Source: Eutrigla gurnardus (taxonomy: Eukaryota; Chordata; Actinopteri; Perciformes; Triglidae). From it: a DNA stretch of 64,000 nt. A program made the position numbers and the translations under genes. How positions within the stretch are numbered: position 1 is the stretch's first letter; every line of letters starts with the position of its first letter. Positions 22,126 to 32,575 of the stretch are shown piece after piece. The notes beneath the pieces are model-generated. The model worked only from the letters and a program-made list of their open reading frames with translations. It had not been told where the DNA came from and did not search any database. The stretch lies in NCBI GenBank assembly GCA_963514095.1, contig CAUPSS010000045.1, forward strand, positions 1 through 64,000, written 5' to 3'.

Positions 22126-22500
22126 TCATTCTGTCATTTGAGACATTTGTATTTTTGTCATCCTGCAGGCTTCCATGCCCAACGGGGTTGGAATTACTCC
22201 TATTCCTAATTTTTCCATTAAATCTCTCCCTAACAGATTCACTGGACACAGGTTTGAGATTGCAACCACTGCTAAGACTGTTGTATTTGTCTTTAGATCG
22301 GTAATTGACACCGGTTGACTAAGTGGCTCAGTGACTATGTGTCCTGTCGCAGATTTAACCTTCATGCCTTTACCATGTTGGAGTGGCAGTCTATCACCGC
22401 CTTCATCTTTTCTGATTATTGTTCTACATGCTCCCGTATCGCATAGAAAACAAGTTTTATGATTATTAACCAACAGAGTGACTATCGGTTTTTGATTCAT
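22126..22500 (-). pseudogene. pro: Retroviral aspartic protease
   Basis: A frame of 124 codons with active site CDTGACRT at residues about 20-27, a glycine-rich flap region (SATGHIVTEPL) and NLLGRDLM, the conserved C-terminal block of retroviral proteases. A TGA at the end separates it from RT. No gag frame lies upstream; it may be expressed only from relatives with a complete gag. Confidence 0.88.
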
Positions 22501-22901
22501 GCTTAAAAATATTTCAGCGCTTTCTAGTGAACATACTTCTTCCTCCTCATCTTCTGTGTCTTGGTGTGTGTGTGTGTGTGTGTGTGTGACTGTGCATGAC
22601 CTGATTTATTGGCTAGTCACGCCGATGAATCATCAACTCGTCTGGGTCTCCCTGCTCCTCCTCTCCCCCGCCAGCCTCCTTGATTTCTTACCCTTTCGAT
22701 GAGTCCCTGACTCTGTTTGCCTGGCTGGTCCGTCTCCCCTCTGTGGTTGGCCCCGTCACCGCCCCCTCTTCAGAGGACCTGGCCTCCTGTCCCAAACGAG
22801 GCTATATGAGCCCCGCGGTGGAGGTCTTTCAGAGGATTTCTATTTCCTCTGCCTTAAGGTCTTCAGGTCCTCTGGTACGAAGAGAGGGAAAGATATTGGG
22901 G
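22501..22901 (-). other. Shortened retroviral leader; gag absent
   Basis: Only about 400 bp separates protease from the primer binding site. It contains a (TG)n run at about 22,563-22,589 and a purine-rich minus-strand stretch without capsid or nucleocapsid motifs. This may be the 5' leader joined to the very end of gag after an internal deletion. Confidence 0.6.
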
Positions 22902-22902
22902 C

Positions 22903-22920
22903 CCCACGTTGGGCGCCAAA
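22903..22920 (-). other. Retroviral primer binding site, tRNA-Lys(1,2) type
   Basis: On the minus strand TGGCGCCCAACGTGGGGC lies two bases after the 5' LTR. This is the complement of the tRNA-Lys1,2 3' end, the primer used by several retroviruses. Confidence 0.9.
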
Positions 22921-22921
22921 G

Positions 22922-23339
22922 TGTTAAAATAATTACCCGTTGGTATAGAACTGGAGGAAGGAGATCGGAGTCAGCTCAAGGTCCAAACAGGGATTTAATC
23001 TTGATCAAGAGGAGAATTCACAGAGCAACATGCTGGTCTGTTACAATGTGTAGACTCAAAATGTTGTGAGACGAACATGATATTTATCCATCTTCTTGTG
23101 GTTGTGTTTTCACTCAGTTCACAGGGATGGAAGTCATAAACTCCGATGTTTATCTAAACCTTGCATGGGTCGCAAACCCCACCTGGGTCATAAACCACAC
23201 CCATGTCGCAAAACACCCATGTCGCAAAACACACACAAATGGCCACAGGCCACAGGACACATTTACATTCACCAAACCTTCTCATGTGTAAGTCTTCAGT
23301 TCAGTATCTCTCATCAAGAAGTACAAAATTTCCATATCA
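22922..23339 (-). repeat. Retroviral 5' LTR
   Basis: The partner of 15,983-16,400, same length (418 bp). The flanking GGTTT at 23,340-23,344 restores the gypsy RT reading (SGFEGCAVYLDD). Confidence 0.93.
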
Positions 23340-23344
23340 GGTTT

Positions 23345-23804
23345 GAAGGATGTGCCGTTTACTTGGATGACGTTGTGGTTTATAGCAATACCTGGGAGGA
23401 GCATTTGGTTCGCATCAGGACGTTGTTTGAACGTCTGAGTGAAGCGCGTCTTACTGTAAATTTGGCAAAGTGTGAGTTTGCTAAGGCTACTGTCACCTAC
23501 CTTGGTAAAGTAGTGGGTCAGGGGCAAGTGCGGCCAGTGCAAGCAAAAGTCTCTGCTATAGCAAAGTATCCTGTGCCAGCCAATAAAAAGGAACTGCAAC
23601 GTTTTCTTGGTCTGGTGGGCTATTACCGCAGTTTCTGCAAAAGCTTCTCAACTGTGGCAGCCCCTTTAACAGATTTGTTAAAGGGAAAAGCGAAATACGT
23701 CTGGTCGTTGGCCTGTCAGCAAGCTTTTGAGAACATTAAAAATGTTCTGTCCTCTCCTCCTATTCTAGCTGCTCCGCAAATGGATAATCCTTTTATTCTA
23801 CATG
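23345..23804 (+). pseudogene. Gypsy reverse transcriptase, 3' part, and RNase H start
   Basis: Picks up the RT frame after the retrovirus: VYLDDVVVYS carries the catalytic YLDD motif. It is followed by LAKCEFAKATVTYLGKVVG, LGLVGYYRSFCKSF and an RNase H-like segment up to NPFILHV, where a Tc1 transposon is inserted. The RNase H resumes at 25,424 with DASDVGVGAVLSQ. Confidence 0.9.
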
Positions 23805-23806
23805 TA

Positions 23807-25421
23807 CAGTGCCTTGAAAAAGTATTCATACCCCTTGAACTTTTTCACATTTTGTCACTCTACAACCACAAACTTAAATGTATTTTATTGAGATTTTATG
23901 TGATAGACCAACACAAAGTAACACATAATTGTGAAGTGGAACGAAAATGATACATGGTTAACAAAAATTTAAGCAAATAAAAATCTGAAAAGTGTGGTGT
24001 GCATTTGTATTCAGCCCCCTCTACTCTGATACCCCTAAATAAAATGCAGTGCAATCAGTTGCCTTCAGAAGTCACCTAATTAGTTAATAGAGTCCTTCTG
24101 TGTGTAATTTAGTATCAGTATAAATACAACTGTTCTGTGAAGGCCTCAGTGCTTTGTTAGAGAACACTAGTCAACAAAGAGCATCATGAAGACCAAGGAA
24201 CTCACCAGACAGGTCAGGGAAAACGTTGTGGAGAAGTTTAAAGCAGGGTTAGGTTATAAAAAAATATCCAAAGCTTTGAACATCTCAAGGAGCACTGTTC
24301 AATCCATCATCCAAAAATGGAAGAAGTATGCCACAACTGCTAACCTACCAAGACATGGCCGTCCACCTAAACTGACAGACCGAGCGAGGAGAGCACTAGT
24401 GAGAGAAGCTGCCAAGAGGCCCATGGTCACTCTCAAGGAGTTGCAGAAACCCACAGCTCAGGTGGGAGAATCTGTCCACAGGACAACTATTAGTCGTGTA
24501 CTCCACAAATCTGGCCTTTATGGAAGAGTAGCAAGAAGAAAGCCATTGTTGAAAATCAGACATAAGAAGTCCCGTTTGCAATTTGCCACAAGCCGTGTTG
24601 GGGACACAGCAAACGTGGAAGAAGGTGCTCTGGTCAGATGAGACCAAAGTAGAACTTTTTGGCCTGAATGCAATGCGCTATGTGTGGCAGAAAAGTAACA
24701 CTGCTCATCACCCTGAACACACCATCCCCACTGTGAAACATGGTGGTGGCAGCCTCATGCTGTGGGGATGCTTTTCTTCAGCAGGGCCAGGGAAGCTGGT
24801 CAGAGTTGATGGGAGGATGGATGGAGCTAAATACAGGGCAATCCTGGAAGAAAACCTGTTGGAGGCTGCAAAAGACTTGAGACTGGGAAGGAGATTCACC
24901 TTCCAGCAAGACAATTACCCTAAACATACAGCCAGAGCTACAATGGAATGGTTTAAAACAAAGAATATTCATGTGTTAGAATGGCCCAGTCAAGGTCCAG
25001 ACCTAAATCCCATTGAGCATCTGTGGCAAGACTTGAAAGTTTCTGTTCACAGACGCTCTCCATCAAATCTGGTTGAGCTTGAGCTATTTTGCAAAGAAGA
25101 ATGGGCAAAAATTTCAGTCTCTAGATGTGCAAAGCTGGTAGAGACATACCCCAAAAGACTTGCAGCTGTAATTGCAGCGAAAGGTGGCTCTACAAAGTAT
25201 TGACACAGGGGGGCTGAATACAAATGCACACCACACTTTTCAGATTTTTATTTGCTTAAATTTTTGTAAACCATGTATCATTTTCCTTCCACTTCACAAT
25301 TATGTGTTACTTTGTGTTGGTCTATCACATAAAATCTCAATAAAATACATTTAAGTTTGTGGTTGTAGAGTGATAATATGTGAAAAAGTTCAAGGGGTAT
25401 GAATACTTTTTCAAGGCACTG
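23807..25421 (+). mobile_element. Tc1-like DNA transposon inserted in gypsy RNase H
   Basis: 1615 bp, starting CAGTGCCTTGAAAAAGTATT and ending with its inverse, flanked by TA at 23,805-23,806 and 25,422-25,423. The terminal inverted repeats are about 210 bp and nearly identical, with only a few differences near CATTTTGTCAC versus CATATTATCAC. Long repeats of this kind are common in fish Tc1 elements. It lies in the same orientation as the gypsy host. Confidence 0.95.
24186..25203 (+). pseudogene. Tc1 transposase, frameshifted
   Basis: The N-terminal part has two helix-turn-helix (paired-like) regions: RENVVEKFKAGLGYKKISK..SRSTVQSIIQKW and a GRPPKLTDRARRAL linker. Near 24,595-24,605 a small deletion shifts the frame. 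In the next frame the DDE core follows: Asp in WSDETKVELFG, a Gly-rich VKHGGGSLMLWGCF, Asp in FQQDNYPKH and Glu in LNPIEHLWQDLK (D34E spacing). All catalytic residues survive, and the frameshift is the main visible defect. Confidence 0.93.
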
Positions 25422-25423
25422 TA

Positions 25424-25783
25424 GATGCGAGCGACGTGGGGGTAGGTGCTGTCTTGTCCCAAAATGATGATGGTGGAGTTGAACGACCGGTGACTTTCTA
25501 CTCCAAGAAATTTAATTCCTTTCAGAGGAACTATTCTGTCATCGAGAAGGAAACGCTAGCACTCATCTGGGCATTACAGCATTTTGAAGTCTACATTGAT
25601 TCTGGTAGCATCCCCTTGGTGGTTTATACAGATCACAATCCTATCACCTTTTTGCAGTCTCTACATTGCCCAAACCGTAGATTGATGAGATGGGTTTTGT
25701 TCCTGCAGCCTTATTGTTTGGACATCCGTCACATAAAAGGTAATGTTGTGGCGGATGCTTTGTCGAGAACACCTCGCTCTTAG
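25424..25783 (+). pseudogene. Gypsy RNase H, 3' part
   Basis: Reads DASDVGVGAVLSQ, VTFYSKKFNSFQRNYSVIEKE, LALIWALQHFEVY, VYTDHNPITFL and RHIKGNVVADALSRTP, the standard RNase H end of Ty3/gypsy pol, then stops. The final 350 bp before the LTR (25,784-26,130) shows no further domain, in agreement with integrase lying upstream. Confidence 0.9.
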
Positions 25784-26130
25784 ATTCACTTGTAATGTTA
25801 CATTTTCCTGGTTTCATGTCTCTTTGCTGTACTCTTAAACTGCTTCTCCAGGCGCCGGAGTTGCTGGGTCACAGTGGGGTCTGCTTGGTGGCCAGGTATG
25901 TTCTTCTGAGCGGGTCAGTATTATACCAACGGTTGAGCTGGATTATTTGAGGGTGGTTTTGTATGTCCTTGGTAGGATTCCTTGTAAATATTTGGTTAAA
26001 AACGAGGGCTATACTTCTATAACAAAAAAAAGGTAGTGCATTTATTCTCTTTAGTGGTTATGAGTAGATCGTTTAGTGAAATTTTGTGTAGTTGTGGCTG
26101 GCCGGCATTCCTGGGGGGAATCCCCTTTTT

Positions 26131-26141
26131 AAGGGGGAGGG
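26131..26141 (+). other. Gypsy polypurine tract
   Basis: AAGGGGGAGGG immediately precedes the 3' LTR. Confidence 0.8.
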
Positions 26142-26491
26142 TGTGACGACCCCACCACTCCACTAGGGGCCTCTGTGTTCTTTGCTGCTTTGCTCTCCCT
26201 TTGCAGGTTCCAGGTCTTGGGAGGGTCGTCTTCTTGATGAGACACCTGGCTGGTGTGCTGTCTATATAATGCTAACCGTTCTGCAGATCTGGGCTGGCTC
26301 TTGCTGCTGCAGCCATTGCTTTGTTCTATTTGTTTGCGACACACTCACACACCTGCTTACACTACTGATTAGTGACATTTATATATGTTCTGTTGTTTAT
26401 GGTCTTGGTTGGTTGTGAATAAATGTTAAGTTAATTTCACTCGATAGTCTGGTCTCCCATCTTTGCCACAGTCAAGAGCCGGGCTGTGACA
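26142..26491 (+). repeat. Gypsy 3' LTR
   Basis: 350 bp, TGTGACG..TGTGACA, with an intact TCTATATAATGC box near 26,263 and AATAAA near 26,420. It is free of the SINE found in the 5' LTR. Confidence 0.93.
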
Positions 26492-26660
26492 CTGTAGTTA
26501 TCAGTACTCTTACTGCAGTTATCAGTACTCTTACAGTAGTTATCAATTCAATTCAATTCAATTTTATTTATAGTGTCAAATCACAACAGAAGTCATCTCA
26601 GGACACTTAACACATTGAGCCGGACTAGAATACGCTCATCAGTACTCTTAATGCAGTTAT
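26492..26660. repeat. 21-bp minisatellite block 3, interrupted by a short retroposon tail
   Basis: Units resume right after the gypsy. At about 26,546-26,636 they are interrupted by a piece starting with repeated CAATT followed by TTTTATTTATAG and CAAATCACAACAGAAGTC, a very common fish repeat end. A few more units (26,639-26,667) then complete the array. Confidence 0.88.
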
Positions 26661-26784
26661 CAGTACTGATACAGATGGCAGAGTTTAATAAAGATACATA
26701 ATAATAAATAGTCACAGTAAAGTCAGTTTTATTTAATTCGTGAAAGATTGTTTGTCCTCCTGCTTCTTCACATGATTTAAATAC

Positions 26785-27265
26785 ATTTCCTTGTGTCCCC
26801 TCCTTGTCTGCTCTCCTCTGCACCTCCTTTCTTGTCTCCTTATCTCCTCTCCTTGTCTGTTCCTTCCCTTGTCTGTTCCTCTCCTTGTCTCCTCTCTTGT
26901 GTCCTCTCCTTGTCTCATCTCCTTGTCTCCTCTCTTGTGTCCTCTCCTTGTCTCCTCTCTTGTGTCCTCTCCTTGTCTCCTCTCTTGTGTCCTCTCCTTG
27001 TCTCCTCTCCTTGTCTCCTCTCTTGTGTCCTCTCCTTTTCTCCTCTCTTGTGTCCTCTCCTTGTCTCCTCTCTTGTGTCCTCTCCTTGTCTCCTCTCCTT
27101 CTCACCTCTCTTGTGTCCTCTCCTTGTCTCCTCTCTTGTGTCCTCTCCTTGTATCCTCTCTTGTCTCTTGTCTCCTCTGATTGTCTTTGTCCCCTCTCCC
27201 CATTTCCTTGTGTCCTCTCCTTGTCTCCTCTCTTGTCCCCTCTCCCCGTCTCCTCGTGTCCTCTC
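26785..27265. repeat. Polypyrimidine minisatellite, about 25-bp unit
   Basis: Units of TCTCCTCTCTTGTGTCC followed by TCTCCTTG repeat about 18 times with deletions. The strand asymmetry is extreme (pyrimidine on plus), and it sits directly upstream of a splice acceptor. Long Ser/Leu-rich (plus) and Arg/Glu-rich (minus) frames here are artefacts of the repeat. Confidence 0.92.
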
Positions 27266-27283
27266 TTGGTTTCCTTTCTGCAG

Positions 27284-28160
27284 GCGTCCACCGGCGAGCT
27301 CCTTCGTTGTCTTTCTGATTTTCTTTGTCGTCGTTGTGTCAAACTGAAGGAGCTTTCGTCCAATCAGATTGTCCTCTGGTTCAGAAACGTTGACAGAGCG
27401 CTGCTGGTTCAAGGCTGGCAGGTCAGGGTTTGATTCATCAGACCTCTATGAGTACCCCCGACCTCTAGTACTGGTCCCTAAACCTCTAGTAGTGGTCTTG
27501 AGACCTGTGGAGTACCTCCCCGACCTCTATTGTCCCTTAGCCTCTAGTACTGGTCTCCAGACATCTAGTGCTCGCCCCTTAACCTCTAGTACTGATCCCT
27601 AAACCCACACAAGTACCCTCCAGACCTCTGGTACAGGTAATTTCGATCTGTAGTACTGGTCCCTAGTACTAGGGATTCTCTGTAGTAGTAGTACTGTTGT
27701 CTCTGAAGTACTTGTTCCTATCCCCCTACAGGACCAGTGCTTCATCAGTCCTGCCAGTCTGGTTTTTGTGTACCTGCTGTGCAGGGAGGCTGTGGACGAG
27801 GACACGTCTTCAGAACAGGAGCTCCACGCCATCTCCCTCACCTGTCTTTACCTGAGCTACTCCTACTTGGGTAACGAGATCTCATACCCCCTGAAACCTT
27901 TCCTGGTGGAGTCCAGTCGTGATGCATTCTGGGAACGAGCGCTGGAGCTGATCAAGTGGTTGAGCGCCAACATGTTGCGAATCAACGCCGACCCACATTT
28001 CTTCACAGAGGTTTTTCAGGACCTGAAGAACCAGGGAGGAGCAAGGGTGAAAGAGGAGAAAGAAAAGGACAAAGGAAGGGAAGATGAGCAAAGACAGGAA
28101 ACAGAGAAAGAGGAGAAGGAAAACGGTGGAGGAAACAGGATGGACGATCTGGATCGATGA
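27284..28160 (+). CDS. cdk5r2-like: CDK5 activator, p39/CDK5R2-like; two exons
   Basis: Exon 27,284-27,421 (after TTTCTGCAG, before GTCAGG) and exon 27,732-28,160 (after CCCTACAG, stop TGA) join in phase 0 at QGWQ/DQCF. They encode 188 residues covering the whole cyclin-fold domain of CDK5 activators: ASTGELLRCL, FLCRRC, WFRNVDRALL, LVFVYLLCRE, LTCLYLSYSYLGNEISYPLK, NADPHFFTEVFQDLKN and the terminal DLDR. The protein binds and activates CDK5 in neurons. Agreement is closer to CDK5R2 than CDK5R1 (VFVYLLCRE, HFFTxVFQDLKN). Vertebrate CDK5R1 and CDK5R2 are, to my knowledge, intronless in this region, so the intron is odd. The tail before DLDR is Lys/Glu-rich. The N-terminal p10-like region with a myristoylation start is not visible nearby. 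Confidence 0.9.
27440..27690. repeat. Degenerate minisatellite in the CDK5R2-like intron
   Basis: The 310-bp intron is mostly a loose repeat of ACCTCTAGTACTGGTCCCTA-type words (about 20-35 bp period). No coding content. Confidence 0.7.
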
Positions 28161-29030
28161 TCTGGATTTTCAACAGAGACGAAAACAGAGAAGAGAGCGA
28201 GAGGAAACCACAGTATTTGTCAACCAGACTTGCCCAGCAGCTGTTGACCGCCAGACGTGTGAATGTAAGCTGGCTGCTCCTGCAGCTTTAACGCTGTTGC
28301 CATGGCGACTGACGGACAGTCAGATGTCTGAACATTCAGATAGTTCATGACCTATGACCTCCTGCTGAACACAGGCTGAAACGTGGACACCAAGTCACTA
28401 TAACTGCATGCTGTCGATCAAAAACAACAGTATCTTCTGATTGTACCATTGTGGATGTATTATATTTACCATGTTCTTGGTTCCTGTTTGTTGCGTCACT
28501 AACATTTCAGATGTATGACATTAAAACCTTGATGATTGAGTTCATTTCTGCTGATATTGATTTTCTTTCAGGCTTCTGACTTATAGAAGTTACGGCTCAG
28601 TTTTGCCTTGAACCAGCTCTTAGTTATGCTGCTATAAGGCTAGACTGCCTGGGGATTTATAACGACACACTGAGCATCTCTCTCTCTCTTTCTTTCTTTC
28701 TCTCTTTCTCTCTCTCTCTCTATGTTCCCCGGAGTCCCTGTGCTTTCTCGCCTAGCAGGTTTCCCTGGACCGTGTTGGAACCTGATCCTGACCGCACCGA
28801 CACCGTGATCTTGGTTGGTCTTACTCACTGCTAGTATTTTTAAGGTGGCTGACTATTGATTCAAGAAATTGACTAAAATCTGCCTCCCTACTGTTAGTAA
28901 CTTGACTCCTCCCATTGGAAAGGAAATTGTAACCATTATTATTCACAAACTTATAAAGTAACTTCCATACATCAGAGTCAAATAAAAGGTATACAGCATA
29001 ATATTCTGTACTATAAACACCTAAACAAAA
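28161..29030 (+). other. Likely 3' UTR and flank of the CDK5R2-like gene
   Basis: No protein-like frame. ATTAAA near 28,520 could serve as a poly(A) signal. A CT-rich microsatellite lies at about 28,678-28,722. Confidence 0.45.
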
Positions 29031-29465
29031 AACATCCACTCTCCACCTCCAAGCGGAGACTCTTCAATGGGATTTAGGAAAGGAGAGTAATGTGGTCGGA
29101 ACACCATGACCATCCTTGGATGGGTAGTGAACCAGGCCCTGATGAGCGGGCCACATTGTACCACACAATGACAGCTTGGTAGGTGAGGCCCTACGAGACC
29201 TCTGTCATTTTAAGGGATGAAATGTAAATAAAGGCGGTCCAAGAAGATGAGGAGCTTCTGTGTGTTGTATCGGCCAAGACTGGGAATGTGAGTGGCCACA
29301 CCATTCTCCGAAATGGCAGCACACAGTTATATTGCCCCCTCGCTGGCCTGGGACATCCACCATAATATTGCGGCCACGTCCTCGGCCCTTGGCCAGGTTG
29401 AAACGTCCTCGGCCCTTGGCCAGGTTGAAACCAGCCTCATCCACAAACACAAGGATGTCAGGGGT
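29030..29465 (-). pseudogene. Decayed IS630/Tc1-like DDE transposase
   Basis: On the minus strand, with frame changes, one reads FVDEAGFNLAK (first Asp region), VDVPGQRGGNIT, then CVVQCGPLIRAWF..FRPHYSPFLNPIEES with the final Glu in NPIEE. The order matches the IS630/Tc1/mariner fold. A 27-bp segment encoding FNLAKGRGR is tandemly duplicated at about 29,380-29,433. The N-terminal DNA-binding part and inverted repeats are not visible. Confidence 0.7.
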
Positions 29466-31070
29466 CTCATTTCTTCATCACAATGTTACAGATCTCTTGT
29501 TCTTGTTGTTGATTGAGAAGTTTTCTTCTGCCACCCTTGCCAGGTTGTCGTTGAATCCTAGACATAGAATTCAAAGGACATCACTCCATTTGTAATGTAT
29601 GCCTTATGTATTTCTTACAGAATGAGTTACCAATGAAATTGTATTGTTGCTACAGTAACAGTAACTTTACCACTATTGTAATGCATCACTGAACAGTGAC
29701 TGGAATACTACTGTAAACTGTATCATCAATAATTCCATATTTTCTCCAATATTTATCTTGTCATTATTAGTATCATAACATCCCATTGAGGACCATTACT
29801 GCACACACAGTGTCTCAATCCTTCAAAAACAAAGAAAAGTGCAAAATTTAAAAGCACTCAATATGGCTTAAAGGGATCCTTCACCCATCTGCATTAAGCT
29901 TTTGTAATGGCAATTAACATTTATGTGTCATATAACGATGTATTACAGATCTGTCACTGCCATTTCACATGAAGACCCATCTCACAAGCAGCTGCAACAG
30001 CAAAGCGCTGCCTTATCGCGAAGGTCTTCTGATCCTGGACACTGTGTGCTTTTGCAAGGCCATTTGAATATAATGAGCAAAAAATTGTTACTCACTTGCA
30101 CAAACAGTTTCACACACACATCGACTTGAACAAAAGACAGCACTGACACACACACCTGTCTCAAGATTATAAAGTATCTCTGCTCTTTCGCCATCTTTGT
30201 ACTCTCCTGCAGACTCTGTATGACTTTTACCTTTGAAGCTTCAAATAAAAGACAAAGACAAAGACAATTGTAGTGTTTGAAGTAAGTTTTCTTATCCACC
30301 GGAGCTGTGTTAACAAAAGGAAGGTTAAAGAATTACCACAACACTTTGTATGGTTATAAACCCAGTAGTATTTTTGAACGGTTGTCCCTTGTTTCCTCAG
30401 AGACGTCTTAAGAATCCTGAATAAATCCAGCTGTTGGCGATGTTGTTTTCACCAGGATGCAGATGTGTGATGACCATGGCCGGTTGAGGATTAGGGATAA
30501 GGGATGAAGTGGGATGACAGTAGCTACCATGAGCTATTGGCCCTGAAAACACGGGTCCGAGGTCAGTGGGGCCACATCATGGTTGCGATTGAGTTATTTT
30601 CCAGTCGGCGAAGTGAAACTTCAGTATCTTTAACCTGATGTTGCAGTAAAATGTGATCCAGCTGAGTTTGGATGTTTCCAATGTGAACATGATTAGTAAA
30701 TGTTGTGTTTATATTGTAATTAAAAACAGTGAATTAAACATTGTGATTTTATTTTCTAAATACATGTTTTAGGTTGGGGACATTCTAAAACCATCTGTAT
30801 TCTAATAAACCCACTGGCACAAGTTGTATCATCCTTTTGTTTAATGAGATGGCTCCATCTAGTGGCTGATGATGGATAGGAACCACTAATATTGGCTGGT
30901 GGCACTAAGTGTTGCTTATAAGGTGTGTTAAATTGAATTTCCAATTTAATGTAGTCAATATAAATGTAACCTAATTACCATATTCTTTTTTTTTTAAAGA
31001 TTTTATTAGGCATAGACGCCTCTATTAGCAGTGGACAGATAGGAAACATAGGAGAGAGAGGGGTTCTGAC

Positions 31071-31109
<39 letters not shown>

Positions 31110-31154
31110 CTAACACATATGTACATATGCACATTGTTGTAGTTCATTATTTTA
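29466..31154. other. No recognisable gene
   Basis: AT-rich intergenic DNA. A poly-T followed by AAAGATTTTATTAGGCATAG at about 30,988-31,012 looks like the reversed tail of a retroposon. A (CA)n microsatellite lies at about 31,072-31,105. Short frames here show no family resemblance. Confidence 0.5.
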
Positions 31155-31600
31155 CACTGTAACGAATTGCTGTAAATTTGCGGTGGATTTACAACAGTAG
31201 CCTACTGTATTTTATAATAATCGTAAAATACTGTAAAATATTCATCCCTCGCATGTAAATTAACAGTTAAATCAGTCATTTAACAATAACAGTAGATAAC
31301 TGAAATGTAACAGCATAAAACAGTATTTAAATAAATAACGGTAGATGCGCTGTAAAATTATCATAACCCAGTTATCCTACTGTCATGTTCTGTAATCCAA
31401 AAAACTTTTAAATTCTAAATTATACTGTTCGATAAATTACAGTAGATGCGCTGTAAAACAACCACAACACCCACCGTTATTTTACGTTCATATACTGTAC
31501 GGTAATATACTGTTAAAGTAAATAACAGTAGTTGCATTGTAAAAATAACAGTAAATTACTGGTGTCCCTGCTGCCAGTAATTTACTGTTATTTTACAGTG
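31155..31600. mobile_element. MITE with CACTGTAA ends and a terminal hairpin
   Basis: Starts CACTGTAAC and ends TTACAGTG. The interior is AT-rich and full of TACTGTA/AACAGTA words. The right end (31,535-31,600) is a near-perfect hairpin: 28- and 27-base arms (CATTGTAAAAATAACAGTAA.. and its complement) around an 11-base loop TGTCCCTGCTG. No clear target duplication was found. Confidence 0.6.
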
Positions 31601-31997
31601 AAATTTGTTACTATAAAAAATACTATAGTATTTTGTATTGTATTTTGCACTGCTCTGTTATTTATACTCTTGCTGTTGTAACCCTGCAGTGTGTCACTGT
31701 CGGACTAATACAGGATTTTATTTAATAGGACATGAATAATACAAATGAATTGAATATAAGGAAAGTTAGTCATAATGCATCATGTGAAATATGAAATATG
31801 ATATAAGTGTGTGTATGTATAAGTGATATGCATATCCTGCATCTAACATTGGTTGTTTATGAAAGACAGATAATGCACACAGACATAGCTGTCATGTCAT
31901 CAGGAGATTCACGCGGGGCGGATGTAGAGGTAGAGGGATCATCCCTCTTCCTCTACATCCTCCTCCTGTACCGTCCACTGTATAAAAAATAAAATAA

Positions 31998-32032
<35 letters not shown>

Positions 32033-32147
32033 CGTGCGCGTGCATAAAGTCATATTTTAATGTAAAGAAGGTGCCGTGTTTCACCGCAGTCAATTAAAGG
32101 AAGCACGTGGCCATGTGATGAAAGTAAACCAATAGGGTAGCAGTGAG
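31601..32147. other. Spacer with a (TG)n microsatellite
   Basis: No gene seen. A (TG)n run lies at about 31,999-32,026. The last three bases, GAG, form the left target duplication of the outer CACTA-like element. Confidence 0.6.
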
Positions 32148-32575
32148 CACTGCATGAAAAGTGGGATTTTCGTCAGTTAGCGGCCCTGTAAATTGATGTG
32201 GAAGTTCAGGTTTACGACTGCAAACGGCAATTTGCAGGAAACACCGAAAACTGACGTAAATTGCCGGGAATTGACGTGGGCCTTGCTTGGCAGTTGTCCC
32301 CCCATGACCCCCCTCCCCGTAATCCTAGGGGAGGCTTTAACATGTAAATGAAAATGCTGTGAGCTATACAAATGCAAATCAGGGTAGCAGGGGGAGTTTT
32401 CCACCAGGTGACATTTTTCTGAAAGGTGTTAACTTCATTTCATCTTCATTCAAAGATATAACTTAATTTCATCTTCATTCAAAGATACACAAAACAATTT
32501 GCTTCAACAATTACTTTTAATCAGGCTTTGCCACAAAGGTAAAATGTACATTCATGCAAACAACATCACAGTCTC

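Larger units (their letters stand above)
15983..23339 (-). mobile_element. Young gag-less endogenous retrovirus (gamma-type env) inserted in gypsy RT
   Basis: Two 418-bp LTRs (15,983-16,400 and 22,922-23,339) run TG..CA and are flanked by a 5-bp duplication GGTTT (15,978-15,982 and 23,340-23,344). By eye the LTRs differ at one position. In its own minus-strand direction the order is 5' LTR, tRNA-Lys primer site, short leader, protease, RT, RNase H, integrase, env, polypurine tract, 3' LTR. The 420 bp between the LTR and protease is too short for gag, which is missing. Pol has at least three stops and one frameshift, while env is a full open frame. A defective provirus with near-identical LTRs points to recent integration with help from another copy. 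Confidence 0.93.
11054..26491 (+). mobile_element. Complete Gmr1-like Ty3/gypsy LTR retrotransposon (interrupted)
   Basis: Two LTRs (11,054-11,672 and 26,142-26,491) start TGTGACGACC and end GGGCTGTGACA, with a 4-bp CTGT flanking duplication at 11,050-11,053 and 26,492-26,495. Net of three later insertions the element is about 6.2 kb. The order of its coding parts is gag, protease, integrase, reverse transcriptase, RNase H. Placing integrase before RT is unusual for Ty3/gypsy but is the known feature of the Gmr1 group (first seen in Atlantic cod). Several frameshifts and one nonsense codon make it inactive. The LTRs differ at roughly eight or nine of 350 positions by eye. Confidence 0.93.

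Noticed and set aside
15983..23339. Inversion of the gypsy pol instead of a second element
   Set aside because: The minus-strand proteins are retroviral with their own LTRs, tRNA-Lys primer site and env, and the gypsy frame resumes exactly after the 5-bp duplication.
26791..27433. Ser/Leu-rich plus-strand and Arg/Glu-rich minus-strand proteins
   Set aside because: They are products of the polypyrimidine minisatellite. Only the part after the splice acceptor at 27,283 matches a known family.
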